Source: a virus. From it: a DNA stretch of 64,000 nucleotides. Positions 41,125-50,975 of the stretch are shown piece by piece (positions within the stretch are counted from its first letter, which is position 1; each line of letters opens with the position of its first letter). The position numbers and the translations under genes are program-made. The DNA is taken from positions 1 to 64,000 of IMG/VR virus record IMGVR_UViG_3300037339_000405, one strand, 5' to 3'. The notes under the pieces are model-generated. The model searched no databases. It had not been told where the DNA came from and saw only the letters and a list, made by a program, of their open reading frames with translations.

Positions 41125-42063
41125 TTACCCAGTAATGTTGATGTACTTCACAACCGCATCCTCTTCCTCGATCTGGAAGGCCACGCGCGCCGTCAGAACA
41201 ATGACAAACACCCGGGCACGGATATCCTTGTCGTACTCCAGTGTGATGCGGCGTTGGATACCCATGATCAGGTTGAGCGGGTTGGTGAAGAGCCCGGTAG
41301 TGCTCGGCATGAGCGGAACTCCGGACACCTGCGAGCCATACGCATACATCGGGGACGTGCCCTGCAGCATCGAGTCGCCCAGCGCCGTCTGGCGGTTCGC
41401 ATAGGTGTCACGGTACTCGGTCTCGTTGTCCACCGACACATAATGACTCAGGGCTGCCCGGTTACGCAGGTACTTGTCGGGCATCGCCTTCACGCCGGCC
41501 TTCAGCACATCCTTGCTGATCGTAGCAGCCGAAGCATCCACCACATGTGAAGTGGCCCGCTTCAGGAAGCCGTCCTGCAGAGCGATGTAGTCATCGCCAG
41601 ACAGGGTATCGCCTTTCAGGCCAAGCTCTTCCAGATCCAGCGAAGCGCGTTCAGCAAGCAGCGTGATGATGGTGTCCATCATGCCGCCGGCACTGGAACC
41701 CATCGAGGCATTGATGTTGCCACCCTCAACGTTGTCTTCCAGCACATCGTATGGAATCCACACCTCGGCGATCACCTCGGACGTGTTCAGCACGACTTGG
41801 CCAAGATCCGGCTTGACACGATCCCCGGGGTCAAGCGCAACAGCCGACACACCCGCACGCAGTACGCGCGAGCCAAAACCGATCTTGTTGATCTTGCGTT
41901 CGGGGGCGTTCATGGTCACCACCCGAATGCTGTTCAGCAGCGTTGGCGTATCAATGAGGGTCCTAACGAACCGGTCGGTTTGCTCCGGGTTCAGCAGGCC
42001 ACCATCTGCTACGAGATCAGCAAGCGCGATATCCGCTTTTCGGACGATCTCTTGATTGGTCAT
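41125..42063 (-). CDS. Major capsid protein (HK97 fold)
   Basis: 312 residues. The pattern matches phage capsids: MTNQEIVRKADIALADL onward as a long N-terminal arm, VAEVW-type strands (SEVIAEVWIPYDVLEDNVEG, about 105-124), TIITLLAERASLDLEELGLK near 140, and a C-terminal strand (RITLEYDKDIRARVFVIVLT). It follows the scaffold gene and precedes a strong terminator. The site AAGGAG precedes ATG 42063. Confidence 0.85.
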   Translation of the reverse strand: MTNQEIVRKADIALADLVADGGLLNPEQTDRFVRTLIDTPTLLNSIRVVTMNAPERKINKIGFGSRVLRAGVSAVALDPGDRVKPDLGQVVLNTSEVIAEVWIPYDVLEDNVEGGNINASMGSSAGGMMDTIITLLAERASLDLEELGLKGDTLSGDDYIALQDGFLKRATSHVVDASAATISKDVLKAGVKAMPDKYLRNRAALSHYVSVDNETEYRDTYANRQTALGDSMLQGTSPMYAYGSQVSGVPLMPSTTGLFTNPLNLIMGIQRRITLEYDKDIRARVFVIVLTARVAFQIEEEDAVVKYINITG

Positions 42064-42096
42064 CTCAGGTCTCCTTAGTATCTCGGGTTAGTACGT

Positions 42097-43347
42097 TCAG
42101 CTGGCGAAGCCTTGCCGGCGCCGGAATGCCTCGCTCTGCTTAGTAGCAAAACGAGAGTTCTTGCGCACGTCATGGAGTGCGGTGTCAATTGCCCCACTGG
42201 AGAAATTGTCACCCTTTTCCACGCGCTGCTGCTGGCGGTCGTCAGCTGGAGCACCGCCGATCAGCTTGCCTTTCGCGGCGGCTTCAGCCTTGAGAGCCGT
42301 GTCCGTCGCTTCTTGCACCTTAGTAGCCAGTTCACCTTGAGACTTGACCACGCCATCCACCTTCTCCACAAGCCCGGTGATCTGGCCCGTCACCTGAGTG
42401 ACAAACCCCTGCAGCGCCTCGTTCATGACACCACGTGCCTGCTCAAGGATCTGTTTCATTGGGTCGGCCTCACTCTCTGAGGCTTTCTTCTTGGCAGCCG
42501 CCTCTTCCTCGGCCTTCTTGGCCGCTTCGGCTGCCGCCGCATCGTCTGCCACTTTCTTGGCAGCGGCTTCGTCAGCGGCCTTCTTCTTGTCGTCCTTCAT
42601 CACGACACACTTGCCGTCCATGAGTTCGTAACCCGGCTTGCAATTGCCGTCTTCGCCCATGTTCTTGTCCATCTCATCGGCCTTCATGATGGCACGGATG
42701 TCCCGATCCACCTTGAACGCCTTGGCGGGGATACCCTTCGCCATGCCCACCACGTAGTTGTGAAACTCGGTGAGTACCCCGTCAATCTTGGACACCGCGT
42801 CCTGCTGCGTCAGCGGATCGATGGTGTAGAGCACCGAAGAGATCGCATCGGCGAGCGCTTGCGAAGCCATGCTCAGCCCGGGGATGAAGCTCTGGGCTTT
42901 CACCAACTCGGTGAATGACCCGCCCTCCGGCCCCACTTGGTAAGGGCTAAACCCCTTGACCACCGCCAGCAGGCTGTCCGACATGCGAACCACGATGGCG
43001 TCCTTCACCTTCGAGAGATCCTCGTCAATCTGGCTGAAGACCACCGTGCCGTCTTCCATCTCCTGCGCCTTGTCCACCACGAAGCCACCGGCCACAATCT
43101 TGGCCTTGATTTCTTCCAGCTTGGCGGACTTCTCGACCACAAAAGCAAGAATCGAGGACGTAACAGCCTCGTCTGCCGCTTTCTTGGCGGCACGCATATT
43201 CAATCCGATTTTTCCGAGATCCAGCATGCCGTTCTCCGTGGATTGTTTGATGATACGAAAAGGGATGCGATTGGCACCCCGGTCCACCAGCGAAATGTGG
43301 GTCACATCGCAGTTGTCCAGCTTGTTTGCAACCAGTTGCAGTTTCAT
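42097..43347 (-). CDS. Scaffold-like head protein with coiled coil
   Basis: 416 residues. Starts MKLQLVANKLDNCDVTHISL followed by VDRGANRIPFRIIK, a motif I know from prohead core/protease-linked phage proteins. The middle is helical; residues about 250-300 are almost pure Ala/Lys/Glu coiled coil (AAAKKVADDAAAAEAAKKAE), and the tail is Gln/Arg-rich. It directly precedes the capsid gene in the transcript, as expected for an internal scaffold that is cleaved by the prohead protease. Confidence 0.65.
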   Translation of the reverse strand: MKLQLVANKLDNCDVTHISLVDRGANRIPFRIIKQSTENGMLDLGKIGLNMRAAKKAADEAVTSSILAFVVEKSAKLEEIKAKIVAGGFVVDKAQEMEDGTVVFSQIDEDLSKVKDAIVVRMSDSLLAVVKGFSPYQVGPEGGSFTELVKAQSFIPGLSMASQALADAISSVLYTIDPLTQQDAVSKIDGVLTEFHNYVVGMAKGIPAKAFKVDRDIRAIMKADEMDKNMGEDGNCKPGYELMDGKCVVMKDDKKKAADEAAAKKVADDAAAAEAAKKAEEEAAAKKKASESEADPMKQILEQARGVMNEALQGFVTQVTGQITGLVEKVDGVVKSQGELATKVQEATDTALKAEAAAKGKLIGGAPADDRQQQRVEKGDNFSSGAIDTALHDVRKNSRFATKQSEAFRRRQGFAS

Positions 43348-43398
43348 AGGAGGGGAGTGTAGAGCCTCCCCAGCCTCCTAACAAGACGTGCAAAACCC

Positions 43399-43794
43399 TT
43401 ATCGCAAGAAACGAACATCTTCACCGGTCAACGCAAGCAGATGGCCACCAATACCCCGGACGAATAGACCTGATCCTTCATCAAATCCCACCTTCAAAGT
43501 CTTGGTCTTGCCCTTCAAAAAAGCCGTGATCTCTTTGCCTGACACCTCTACCGTGTTTCCCCCTTTGTCTTTAACCTGATACACAGTTGCATTGGTCTTC
43601 ATAGAAAAACGGGGAGTACCCACCACATAGTAGCCGCGCTTTCCAAGTTCTTTGGCGGCCTCCATAACAGTCAGCTTCTTGTGCGGCGGTACCGGTGGAA
43701 TGGACTCACTTCCACCACCCCCCTCATCAGTGTGCTGATTGCCCCGAAAAGGATGCCCGGGGGGCTCACCGCGCAAAATTTTCACGTAACTCAT
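43399..43794 (-). CDS. Small protein with GHPFRGNQ tag
   Basis: 131 residues. The N-terminal GEPPGHPFRGNQHT (about 9-22) is a short motif I recall next to minor head proteins of many phages; the C-terminal domain (about 42-131: MEAAKELGKRGYYVVGTPRF, VSGKEITAFLKGKTKTLKVG) looks like a compact beta-rich fold. ATG 43794 overlaps the protease stop. Possibly packaged in the head; role unknown. Confidence 0.6.
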   Translation of the reverse strand: MSYVKILRGEPPGHPFRGNQHTDEGGGGSESIPPVPPHKKLTVMEAAKELGKRGYYVVGTPRFSMKTNATVYQVKDKGGNTVEVSGKEITAFLKGKTKTLKVGFDEGSGLFVRGIGGHLLALTGEDVRFLR

Positions 43795-44399
43795 GTGGAC
43801 TCCTCCATCTCAACCGCTTTAATACCCTCTATGTAGCTGAACCTGTGGGCGTGCTTGTCTTCGCCGGCTTCCTCGGTGGTGGTGCCGCGCTTGATCAGAT
43901 GGGCATGACCTTCCACCACATCCGTGCGCCCACCCAAGAACTTGCCGGCCTCGTCGTAAGCGACGAAGAAGCGGTGTTCATGGTTGTCGGACTTGCTCGT
44001 AGTGCCCTCAAGAATCGGAGGCAGTTCCATCTCGATGATCGTGGGAGCCCGAGTCACCAGCGCTTCCAGACTGAAGCCGTTGATCACGCCCTTCTTGATC
44101 TTGCCCCATACATCGTCATTGTTGACGTGCATGCCCACGACCCACGCACCTTCGATGAAATCCGGATCACCCTTGCGGGCAATGAAGGACTCCACGATAG
44201 AGGCACCTTCGACCAGCTTGTTGTCGTGCTGCATGTCGATTGAATCGACCCGCTTGTTGCGCAGGAACCCGTAGGCCATCTTGCGGATCGTCGCGGCGTT
44301 CATGAAATCCCCCTCGGTGTCGGGGATATCGGGTGCGTATACCTCAGCCCACACCATGCGCTGCTCGTCGTCCGCAGCCAGTTTTCTTTCGCGCGTCAT
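43791..44399 (-). CDS. Prohead protease, XkdF-like
   Basis: 202 residues from ATG 44399 (MTRERKLAADDEQRMVWAEV). It contains VYAPDIPDTEGDFMNAATIR (about 20-39), IDMQHDNK (about 54-61, candidate catalytic His) and VINGFSLEALVTR (about 105-117, candidate catalytic Ser), matching the serine-type phage prohead protease family. It would cleave scaffold and possibly other head proteins during maturation. A longer reading from 44519 crosses the palindrome at 44407 and is rejected. Confidence 0.75.
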   Translation of the reverse strand: MTRERKLAADDEQRMVWAEVYAPDIPDTEGDFMNAATIRKMAYGFLRNKRVDSIDMQHDNKLVEGASIVESFIARKGDPDFIEGAWVVGMHVNNDDVWGKIKKGVINGFSLEALVTRAPTIIEMELPPILEGTTSKSDNHEHRFFVAYDEAGKFLGGRTDVVEGHAHLIKRGTTTEEAGEDKHAHRFSYIEGIKAVEMEEST

Positions 44400-44406
44400 G
44401 GGTTCC

Positions 44407-44420
44407 TGCAGTTGATTGCA
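44407..44420. promoter_or_regulatory. Junction copy of the TGCARTYRAYTGCA palindrome
   Basis: TGCAGTTGATTGCA, eight bases upstream of ATG 44399; it follows the stop at 44443. Confidence 0.65.
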
Positions 44421-44442
44421 AACGCCCAAATGGTATCGCTTC

Positions 44443-44625
44443 CTAACGAGGTGGGTCAATGCTCCTGATAGGAAGCTTTTGCATCTGTAACCATCCCTTG
44501 GCCTGAGAAATGGCGGCATCCCTCTCCGGAGTATGCGTCTGCTGCTTCAGCTTGGCTATGTAACGCCGTATCTGCTCAGCAGGGGAATACACGGACACTT
44601 CCGGGTCAATCAAGCTGGCGATCAT
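44443..44625 (-). CDS. 60-residue protein between MuF and protease genes
   Basis: Starts at ATG 44625 overlapping the MuF stop (ATGA) and ends with the CGTTAGGAAG stop region. Helical, basic (PAEQIRRYIAKLKQQTHTPE, RDAAISQAKGWLQMQK). Function unknown. Confidence 0.6.
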   Translation of the reverse strand: MIASLIDPEVSVYSPAEQIRRYIAKLKQQTHTPERDAAISQAKGWLQMQKLPIRSIDPPR

Positions 44626-47600
44626 GCGATAGCCTCCAAGGGCTCGTGAATCAAGAAGGACGGGTTTATGGGAGGCATCTGCAGGCTCTTCAACACATCA
44701 ATTCGTGCCTGCACTGCCTTCACATCGATCAACCCTTCCACCATAGCCACATCATGCAGGAAACCGGGTCCTGCCTTCTCCACCACATAATCAAGCAACC
44801 CGTACCGATGCATCACCTGATTCACGAAATGCGTATGAGCAACAGCTGCCACATTCTCATGCACCCTTCCAGCTTGCACAAACGGGCGTATCGCAGAATA
44901 AAATTCTGCCGCAGCTTTCTGGTACACATCCCGATAGAGAAGGTTAAATTCACGCATCGCATCGATATTACCCATGAATTCTTTCACCCTCCCGGCATAC
45001 GTCGTGCCTTCAGAAGTCAGCGCGAGCATCTTGTCAATGCCCCAATTGGAGGCCAGCAGCATGTCCATGTCACTCAAGCTCCTCCCCATCGGGTGATTGT
45101 GGTACACCGTGGTACCTGACAGGCGCGCGGCCTCCTCCATCGTGAAATCCACGTAAGATTTGGTGCCCCCCTTAGTCAGCACCTCTTCGCCAGACCGATT
45201 GAACGCATAGAGGTATTCGCGTTCCGCGCTATCGGGCTGGTTGAGCACGTACTTGGAAGCTGTCTCATGAGCTTGCTGTACCGCGCTACGCCCGGTAAGA
45301 GGAGGCGCGGAAGTAATCTGCTCTATGCCTAGATCCGTGTGCACCGGCTGCTTGATGCGATCTGGAAATGCGGCTTGAAAACTGGGAGTGTCTTCAATGT
45401 TTGGAACCTGCCCGAGCGGTACCAGCTGCCCCCTGCAAAACGGATGAAATGGGGGGATATGCCAATTGCGGGCCACCACTTCTTCTTCGGTCATGTTGCG
45501 CAGCTTCTCTACGTCACTGGCTCGCTGACTAGGCCACGACTGCAACGTGCGAAGCTCCTGCGGATCGTCCACCGAGAGCACTACGTCCAACGTGTTGCGC
45601 GCTGAGACCACCGTGAAGGTGCGTCCATGCATCGCACGGCACACCGGACAAATCTTGTTATCCAGCTGCTCGTTTATTGCGTAGCGTTCCACCCCGAGAA
45701 TCTCTGCCTCGGACGTGAACCCATACGCGGCCACGCGCGTAGTGTGCAGGGCGCTCACCATCTGCATGTAACCGCGCCCACCATCACGGAAGCTTACGAA
45801 AGGTTGGATCAAGCTCTTGGTAAGCTCTTTGCTTACACGCCGGAGATGCAGGGGGTAGCGCGGCTGCCCTTCTTCTTGCCATTCCGCGCGCCAAATCACC
45901 GTCTTTCTATCCAGTGTGCGCACGGTCTCTACCACATCCCCAGTCCACGCACGCCATTCCCCAAGAGAAGATACCTTGTACCCACGCGTGCCTTTCTTGG
46001 GAGACACTTGCAAAACCTTTATCTCTTGGCGCCCTATATTCTTGAGAGCTTCAGCATCCGTCATGAAGAACAACGGATCTAAAGCGCCCCCCGCATTCTC
46101 GCGCCCTGCGAGGAACCGTTGAACAAAACGCATGCGCGTTTCCGTCTGCTCTACTTCGGTAGCAGGCCGTGAATAGAAACCTTCCCCCTCGCTCTGCCAG
46201 CTACCACCCAGTTTCCCCGCAACAATCTTGGGATCAGTAGAGAACGGGGTGTCTTTGGGCCAGCGCTTGTCAAGTGGGCCGATAAACATCACTGTACGAT
46301 TACGTGTCGATGCATCTAATTCCAATGGGATGCCGCGTTTTGAAACAGCGCCTCCCCAGATCCTAGTGATGAAATCCATGTAAGGCTGTTTGGCCTCTTC
46401 GCCCAAAGTGGCTTTGCCGATCAAGTCTTCTAGGCTCACTTTCTCGTTGAGAACATCGTGCATCAACAGCATCGCATTCTCGATTGCAACAGCCGTGCCC
46501 TTGTCTTCAGTGAAGCTGATAGTGTCCGAAGTCCCCCCACCTAGCCCGCGTCCAAGACCCTGACCTAGCTCCTCGCGCGTCTTTAGCCCGTGCTCCATGA
46601 CAGCAGAGACTGCCGTAGTAACGTGGTACAACTCATCGGGCAGGTTTTCTAGCTTCTCAGCCCCCGACAGGTTTGCCTGCAGAAAAAACCCCTGCTTCGC
46701 TGCGCTCTCCGGAGTTATGGTACCCATGGCAAGCGCTCTCATCATCTGCGCATCCCACGCACGCTCCTTCACGCGCTTCTTGTCAAAGAGTTCATGCACA
46801 GCCTCTGCGCTACCTAACCTTTCCACTATCTGATCGTAGTTCAAGCCCGCGACACCAGCATCTTCCATCATACTAGCGTCAAACCGCTCTCGTTTACCTT
46901 CCGGCGGCTCATTGCTGCGCGCCCACTGACCCCCCTCCGAAGTACCTGCAGGACTACGCGGCTGGTCGGGATCGTATTTTGTAGTGGCTCTACCCCTTGA
47001 AAACACCACATCGGAAGCCCGCCATACAAAGCGCTGCCCGATCCTTTTACTCGGTGCGGCTGATTTCAATGCACGCTGCTCCTGAGAAACTATCTCAAGC
47101 ATCACCATTTTGCGCTTGATGATCTCGTCCTCAGTAACCCGCATGCTCACGGGTACATCCTCCTGCACGGACAACACCCTGAACTTTGTCCCACGTGCAA
47201 GGATGAACTCATTCTCTGTGCCAGCGCCCGTGCCCAACCCTTTGTAACCTGCGGGCACAATAATACGGGCAACCACTTCTCCCGGAGTAAATGCGAAGTC
47301 CGCTGCCTTGCTAGAAGAAAGACTAGTGGAGGTGAAGCCGTTGTCTACAAACTCATCTCCCGCAGCAACTGCCTTCGCAAGCGGACCCCCCATGCCACGG
47401 TACACGGCAAGAGACTCTTTAAGAGGGGGTGCGCCTTCTATCGCCTTGTCTAAGGCCGCAACGTGCTCTTTGGTATAGCTCAAAGTTTCCTCTGACCCTA
47501 ATCCACTTCTCAAATACTCGTTAATCACTCTGTAACCAATGCCAGTGTAGTTGCCCAGAGCAATACCTTGTGCTGCTGGCAAGTTGGCTGTGTAGTCTCC

Positions 47601-48770
47601 ATAGTTGTCGGAAAGAAACTCTCGGGCTTTCTCCCTCTGGTCCCCGGGATCAGGCCCCACCTGCTCCAGAACATCCATTACACCTGTGTCAGTCCAGCGC
47701 CCTGCTTCATCACGCGGTTGGTCGGGGTCGTATTTTGTGATGCTAGGATTTTTTGGGTCAAACGCTCCGGTGTTACCTAGTGCAGACTTGATCTGCTCGG
47801 GCTTGAATACTCCCCAAGTCCAAGATTTACCCTCTTTCACCTTGATCCCATCGTAACCAGCCTTCTGTGCCGCTTCAACAAATCCCGGAGAGGCGATGAT
47901 TTGATAAGCCTTGAACTTCTGCGGCACCCCGTCCACTTCCTCATCTCCGTACTTGCCGACAGTGAACTCCAACCCAGTCGCCTTTCTGGCTTCCGCATAC
48001 GTCATCTTGTCGTTCATGTTGAACTTCAAGGTGATCGGCTTCTTCACGGAGAGCCACACCGGATAGACCGTCGGGTACTGTCCTTCATTCCACGACTTTG
48101 CCCCCGAATACTGGTCAGCGAGAACGGAAGTCACTCCGAACCACGCCACTGGATCTGTTCTGAACTCCTCTATCCCCGTCTCTCCAGTACCGTGTAAAAC
48201 CACCAACGGGGCTCCTTTGGGATCACGAACCTTGCTTTCCCCAAACCACTCGCGGAACTCGGGAGTGCCGGTGACAGTCCAGCGCCCCTGCTCGTCTCTC
48301 GGCTGATCTGGATTGAATTTGGTGATCCGCAACTGAAATGGATCAACCTCGGTGGGACCGAAATTGGTGGTGTCGTCACTGGCTTCCACGTCTGCAATCA
48401 ATTGCAGCATATCGTCCCGCAGCAGTTCCTCAGCATCCTGAAGGATCTGCCTGACGAGCAGCAGGCCCGCCTTGTTGACGACATCGTTGAGCTTGCCTGA
48501 CCCGGCCGCTGTGCTGCTCGCGCGCTCGGTCACGCGCGTGGCACCCACAAGCAGGGCCGCGCGTGTGTAGTACTCGATGGACTTGAGATTCTCGTCTACA
48601 ACTGTCTGCAGGCTGATTGAATTGGCGATCTGCGTTGCCAGCGCGTAGTCGCCCTTCTGCAGGGCAGACTTGACCTTACGTCCGATCTCGTTGGAAACCG
48701 TGAACCAGCTGCGGGTCAGCTTGTTGGCAAGCCCCTGCTCAACCGACAGGTAGGCTTCAATTGACGCCAT
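44622..48770 (-). CDS. MuF minor head protein fused to three ADP-ribosyltransferase-like modules and a JAMM-like domain
   Basis: 1382 residues. Order: a helical portal-binding region (1-140); a tag NPDQPRDEQGRW then ART-1 (about 170-330, FREWFGESKV, VVLHGTG, FGVTSVLADQYSG; PolyVal-type); tag DPDQPRDEAGRW then ART-2 (about 365-560, VYRGMGG, FTSTSLSSSKA, ENEFILARG, the R-S-ExE plan of arginine-type toxins); tag DPDQPRSPAG then ART-3-like (about 640-960, DELYHVTTA, ISFTEDKG); MuF core (about 970-1130, NKICPVCRAMHGRTF, FHPFCRGQL); and a JAMM-like domain (about 1180-1290, HNHP then SDMD). I infer that a portal-linked head protein delivers effectors into the host. It lies just after the portal gene, five bases from its stop. 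Confidence 0.8.
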   Translation of the reverse strand: MASIEAYLSVEQGLANKLTRSWFTVSNEIGRKVKSALQKGDYALATQIANSISLQTVVDENLKSIEYYTRAALLVGATRVTERASSTAAGSGKLNDVVNKAGLLLVRQILQDAEELLRDDMLQLIADVEASDDTTNFGPTEVDPFQLRITKFNPDQPRDEQGRWTVTGTPEFREWFGESKVRDPKGAPLVVLHGTGETGIEEFRTDPVAWFGVTSVLADQYSGAKSWNEGQYPTVYPVWLSVKKPITLKFNMNDKMTYAEARKATGLEFTVGKYGDEEVDGVPQKFKAYQIIASPGFVEAAQKAGYDGIKVKEGKSWTWGVFKPEQIKSALGNTGAFDPKNPSITKYDPDQPRDEAGRWTDTGVMDVLEQVGPDPGDQREKAREFLSDNYGDYTANLPAAQGIALGNYTGIGYRVINEYLRSGLGSEETLSYTKEHVAALDKAIEGAPPLKESLAVYRGMGGPLAKAVAAGDEFVDNGFTSTSLSSSKAADFAFTPGEVVARIIVPAGYKGLGTGAGTENEFILARGTKFRVLSVQEDVPVSMRVTEDEIIKRKMVMLEIVSQEQRALKSAAPSKRIGQRFVWRASDVVFSRGRATTKYDPDQPRSPAGTSEGGQWARSNEPPEGKRERFDASMMEDAGVAGLNYDQIVERLGSAEAVHELFDKKRVKERAWDAQMMRALAMGTITPESAAKQGFFLQANLSGAEKLENLPDELYHVTTAVSAVMEHGLKTREELGQGLGRGLGGGTSDTISFTEDKGTAVAIENAMLLMHDVLNEKVSLEDLIGKATLGEEAKQPYMDFITRIWGGAVSKRGIPLELDASTRNRTVMFIGPLDKRWPKDTPFSTDPKIVAGKLGGSWQSEGEGFYSRPATEVEQTETRMRFVQRFLAGRENAGGALDPLFFMTDAEALKNIGRQEIKVLQVSPKKGTRGYKVSSLGEWRAWTGDVVETVRTLDRKTVIWRAEWQEEGQPRYPLHLRRVSKELTKSLIQPFVSFRDGGRGYMQMVSALHTTRVAAYGFTSEAEILGVERYAINEQLDNKICPVCRAMHGRTFTVVSARNTLDVVLSVDDPQELRTLQSWPSQRASDVEKLRNMTEEEVVARNWHIPPFHPFCRGQLVPLGQVPNIEDTPSFQAAFPDRIKQPVHTDLGIEQITSAPPLTGRSAVQQAHETASKYVLNQPDSAEREYLYAFNRSGEEVLTKGGTKSYVDFTMEEAARLSGTTVYHNHPMGRSLSDMDMLLASNWGIDKMLALTSEGTTYAGRVKEFMGNIDAMREFNLLYRDVYQKAAAEFYSAIRPFVQAGRVHENVAAVAHTHFVNQVMHRYGLLDYVVEKAGPGFLHDVAMVEGLIDVKAVQARIDVLKSLQMPPINPSFLIHEPLEAIA
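48393..48406. repeat. Dispersed palindrome copy inside the MuF gene
   Basis: TGCAATCAATTGCA, within coding sequence (MLQLIADV). Same sequence as the junction copy at 60829. Confidence 0.55.
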
Positions 48771-48774
48771 GGAG

Positions 48775-50922
48775 CTATTGCATCATCGTGTCGCCGCAAC
48801 ATGCCGCGATCTCGGCCAGTCCAGCGGGATCTCTACCAATAGCCGGGAACGTCTTCGCCGCCAGCAGCTGATTCAATAGCTCGCGCTCGTGTGGCGCGCA
48901 CAGATCCACCTTGTGAAGAATGGAGGCTTTCTCGATGGAGGAGTACTCGCGCGAAGGCTCATCCAGTTCCATCACCTCGGCCCACTGATTGGCGAGCACC
49001 AACAGATCCGTAGCAGTGTAGCCGGCCCGCTTCACCCCCGCTACCGGAGAGCCCACACCCGGCTGCACCGCAACTCCAACCCCGGCGGGCTTGGGTGGGG
49101 CAATCTTGCCATCAACAGCCGCTTGCGCAAATGGCACCAACTGCGGCGGAGCGTTCAAAGCCGCAGCCTGCGGATCGTACTCAAGGGTCAGGTTGGCAAC
49201 CTGATTAAGGTCCTTCATAAAGCTCTCAGCGCTGGCCTTGTCCTTGCCCATCTCAAGCCCTTTCAGTTGGGCATCGATGTTGCGCAGAGTGAGAGGCTTG
49301 CTGACCATCTTGAATTTGAAAGCCCCTAGCGCCCGGGAAATCGTGCGGTTAATGATCTCGTCAAACTCCTCCCGCTCAGGCTGAAACACCTGAGCCTCAG
49401 TCACCATGTAGCTCGTCATCGCCGTGGCAAACGAGTAGTCCTGCGCCTCTCCTAGAAACAAGGGGTGCAGTCTGAAGCCACGCCTGACACGGTTCTCGGC
49501 ATTCTTGTCGTACTCCTGAAACATCGCATCGTTCTGGCGTGAATCCCCAAAGCGCTCCACCTTCACATCCACCTTGCCAGCCGCATCAAGAGAGCCACTA
49601 CTACTCTGAGCCTCTACTACCGCCGCGCGCTGCTTACTCTTGGCGCCACCTGACAAGTAGTGCAACAGCTGCTCGCGCATGGTCTCCACCACTGACCCGC
49701 CTTGAATGAAAATAATCGCTGGCGGGATGCCCCCCGCGTCAAAAAAATCTAGGTTGAACAATTCACTCTTGCGGGAACCAACCACACTGGGCATCTGATT
49801 GATCCATCGCGGCATGCCGTAGTGAGTGCGGTAATCCAGATCCACTACAAAATGAATGACCTCGCTCGCCATGTTATCCACGGGTACCGTTTCACCCGTT
49901 ACAGCCCAGTCACCCTCTTTACGCTTTAGCACGCGCGAAGCACCAAACTCCTTGTAGAAAATCTGTTGGCTGCCGATGATCTGCACATAGCGGCGCTCCC
50001 GCTTGAGCATGCTGACCGTGCTCTCTTTACCAGAGCGTTCAATTTTCACCTCCACTTCCACAGGCTGATCAAGCTTGACCAGCCGCAGTGAAGGTGATTC
50101 CAGACTGCGGCACAGCACCACGTCATTGGCCGAGTTACGAATCACTTCCAGATAGCCGTTGCCGGTCATCTCCAGATCAAAGCGCAATGCGCGCCTGATA
50201 GTAGTCATGCTCATCCCGGGGTATGGCTCACCGTAGAAGTCCTTGAGCATCTGCTCTTCAGGATCGACAAACGGCGGGCGCACGTCTGGGGGAGGCTCTG
50301 CGCCGGGGGCGCCCGGCAAGCTTTCCGTTGTGGCCCCTATACCTTCTGGCCCGGGGTTCTGCCCCGCAGGGTCCTGCCCCGCAGGGTCCTGTGGAGGTTT
50401 CTGACCGTTCCCAGCGGGCGGGAAGGCTTTGGTGGCGGGCAGCCCCGGGATCTGATCCTGACCGTCTACAGGCGGCTGCTTGAGGCTCTCAGGAGTCTTG
50501 GAGCCCGGCGGCAACTTGATCGGTTTGCCTTCCGAGTCCTGCGGGCCATTAGCCAATCTATCCTGTACTTCCTGCCACTTTCGCAGCTTCTTTTCCCTGT
50601 CTGCCTTCTCTTGGTCAACCGGCTCGACTGTGAAGCCCGTGCCATCAATGTTCACCTCCATGGCCTGCACACACTGGAGCAGTGTGTTGTTCGCGTAGCA
50701 CAGCGCAATCAACGTCTCCGGATTGAACGGAGGCTGTATCGCCATCTTGTTAGACTGCGCGCTGGTATACAAGGATGAAAACTGATCCTCGTATGTCAGA
50801 GGTTGATTGGCAATCAACTCGTTCTCGGCGGAACGTTTGAATGCCTTGGAAAAGTGAACCGCAATATCGGCCGAACTACTACCGGATTTGCGGACGGGTA
50901 TTGCTTTGTGTGCTTTAGCCAT
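48775..50922 (-). CDS. Portal protein
   Basis: 715 residues from ATG 50922 (MAKAHKAIPVRKSGSSS) after an AGGGGG site; the longer start at 50946 is unnecessary. Dodecameric ring at one head vertex through which DNA passes. Features: NETLIALCYANNTLLQ-type start of the wing (PETLIALCYANNTLLQCVQ, about 70-88), GNGYLEVIRNSANDVV near 255, RTHYGMPRWI near 365 and QVFQPEREEFDEIINR near 525. The region 130-235 is an unusual Pro/Gly/Gln-rich insert (PPQDPAGQDPAGQNPGPEG) likely looped out on the surface. Confidence 0.85.
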   Translation of the reverse strand: MAKAHKAIPVRKSGSSSADIAVHFSKAFKRSAENELIANQPLTYEDQFSSLYTSAQSNKMAIQPPFNPETLIALCYANNTLLQCVQAMEVNIDGTGFTVEPVDQEKADREKKLRKWQEVQDRLANGPQDSEGKPIKLPPGSKTPESLKQPPVDGQDQIPGLPATKAFPPAGNGQKPPQDPAGQDPAGQNPGPEGIGATTESLPGAPGAEPPPDVRPPFVDPEEQMLKDFYGEPYPGMSMTTIRRALRFDLEMTGNGYLEVIRNSANDVVLCRSLESPSLRLVKLDQPVEVEVKIERSGKESTVSMLKRERRYVQIIGSQQIFYKEFGASRVLKRKEGDWAVTGETVPVDNMASEVIHFVVDLDYRTHYGMPRWINQMPSVVGSRKSELFNLDFFDAGGIPPAIIFIQGGSVVETMREQLLHYLSGGAKSKQRAAVVEAQSSSGSLDAAGKVDVKVERFGDSRQNDAMFQEYDKNAENRVRRGFRLHPLFLGEAQDYSFATAMTSYMVTEAQVFQPEREEFDEIINRTISRALGAFKFKMVSKPLTLRNIDAQLKGLEMGKDKASAESFMKDLNQVANLTLEYDPQAAALNAPPQLVPFAQAAVDGKIAPPKPAGVGVAVQPGVGSPVAGVKRAGYTATDLLVLANQWAEVMELDEPSREYSSIEKASILHKVDLCAPHERELLNQLLAAKTFPAIGRDPAGLAEIAACCGDTMMQ

Positions 50923-50975
50923 AGTGGCCCCCTGAATAGCCAGCACAGCCTACCGGATTTTGGCCCTGCTAACAA

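Noticed and set aside
44400-44519. 40-residue N-terminal extension of the prohead protease
   Set aside because: It would overlap the stop of the 60-residue gene and the palindrome, and the residues look non-coding.
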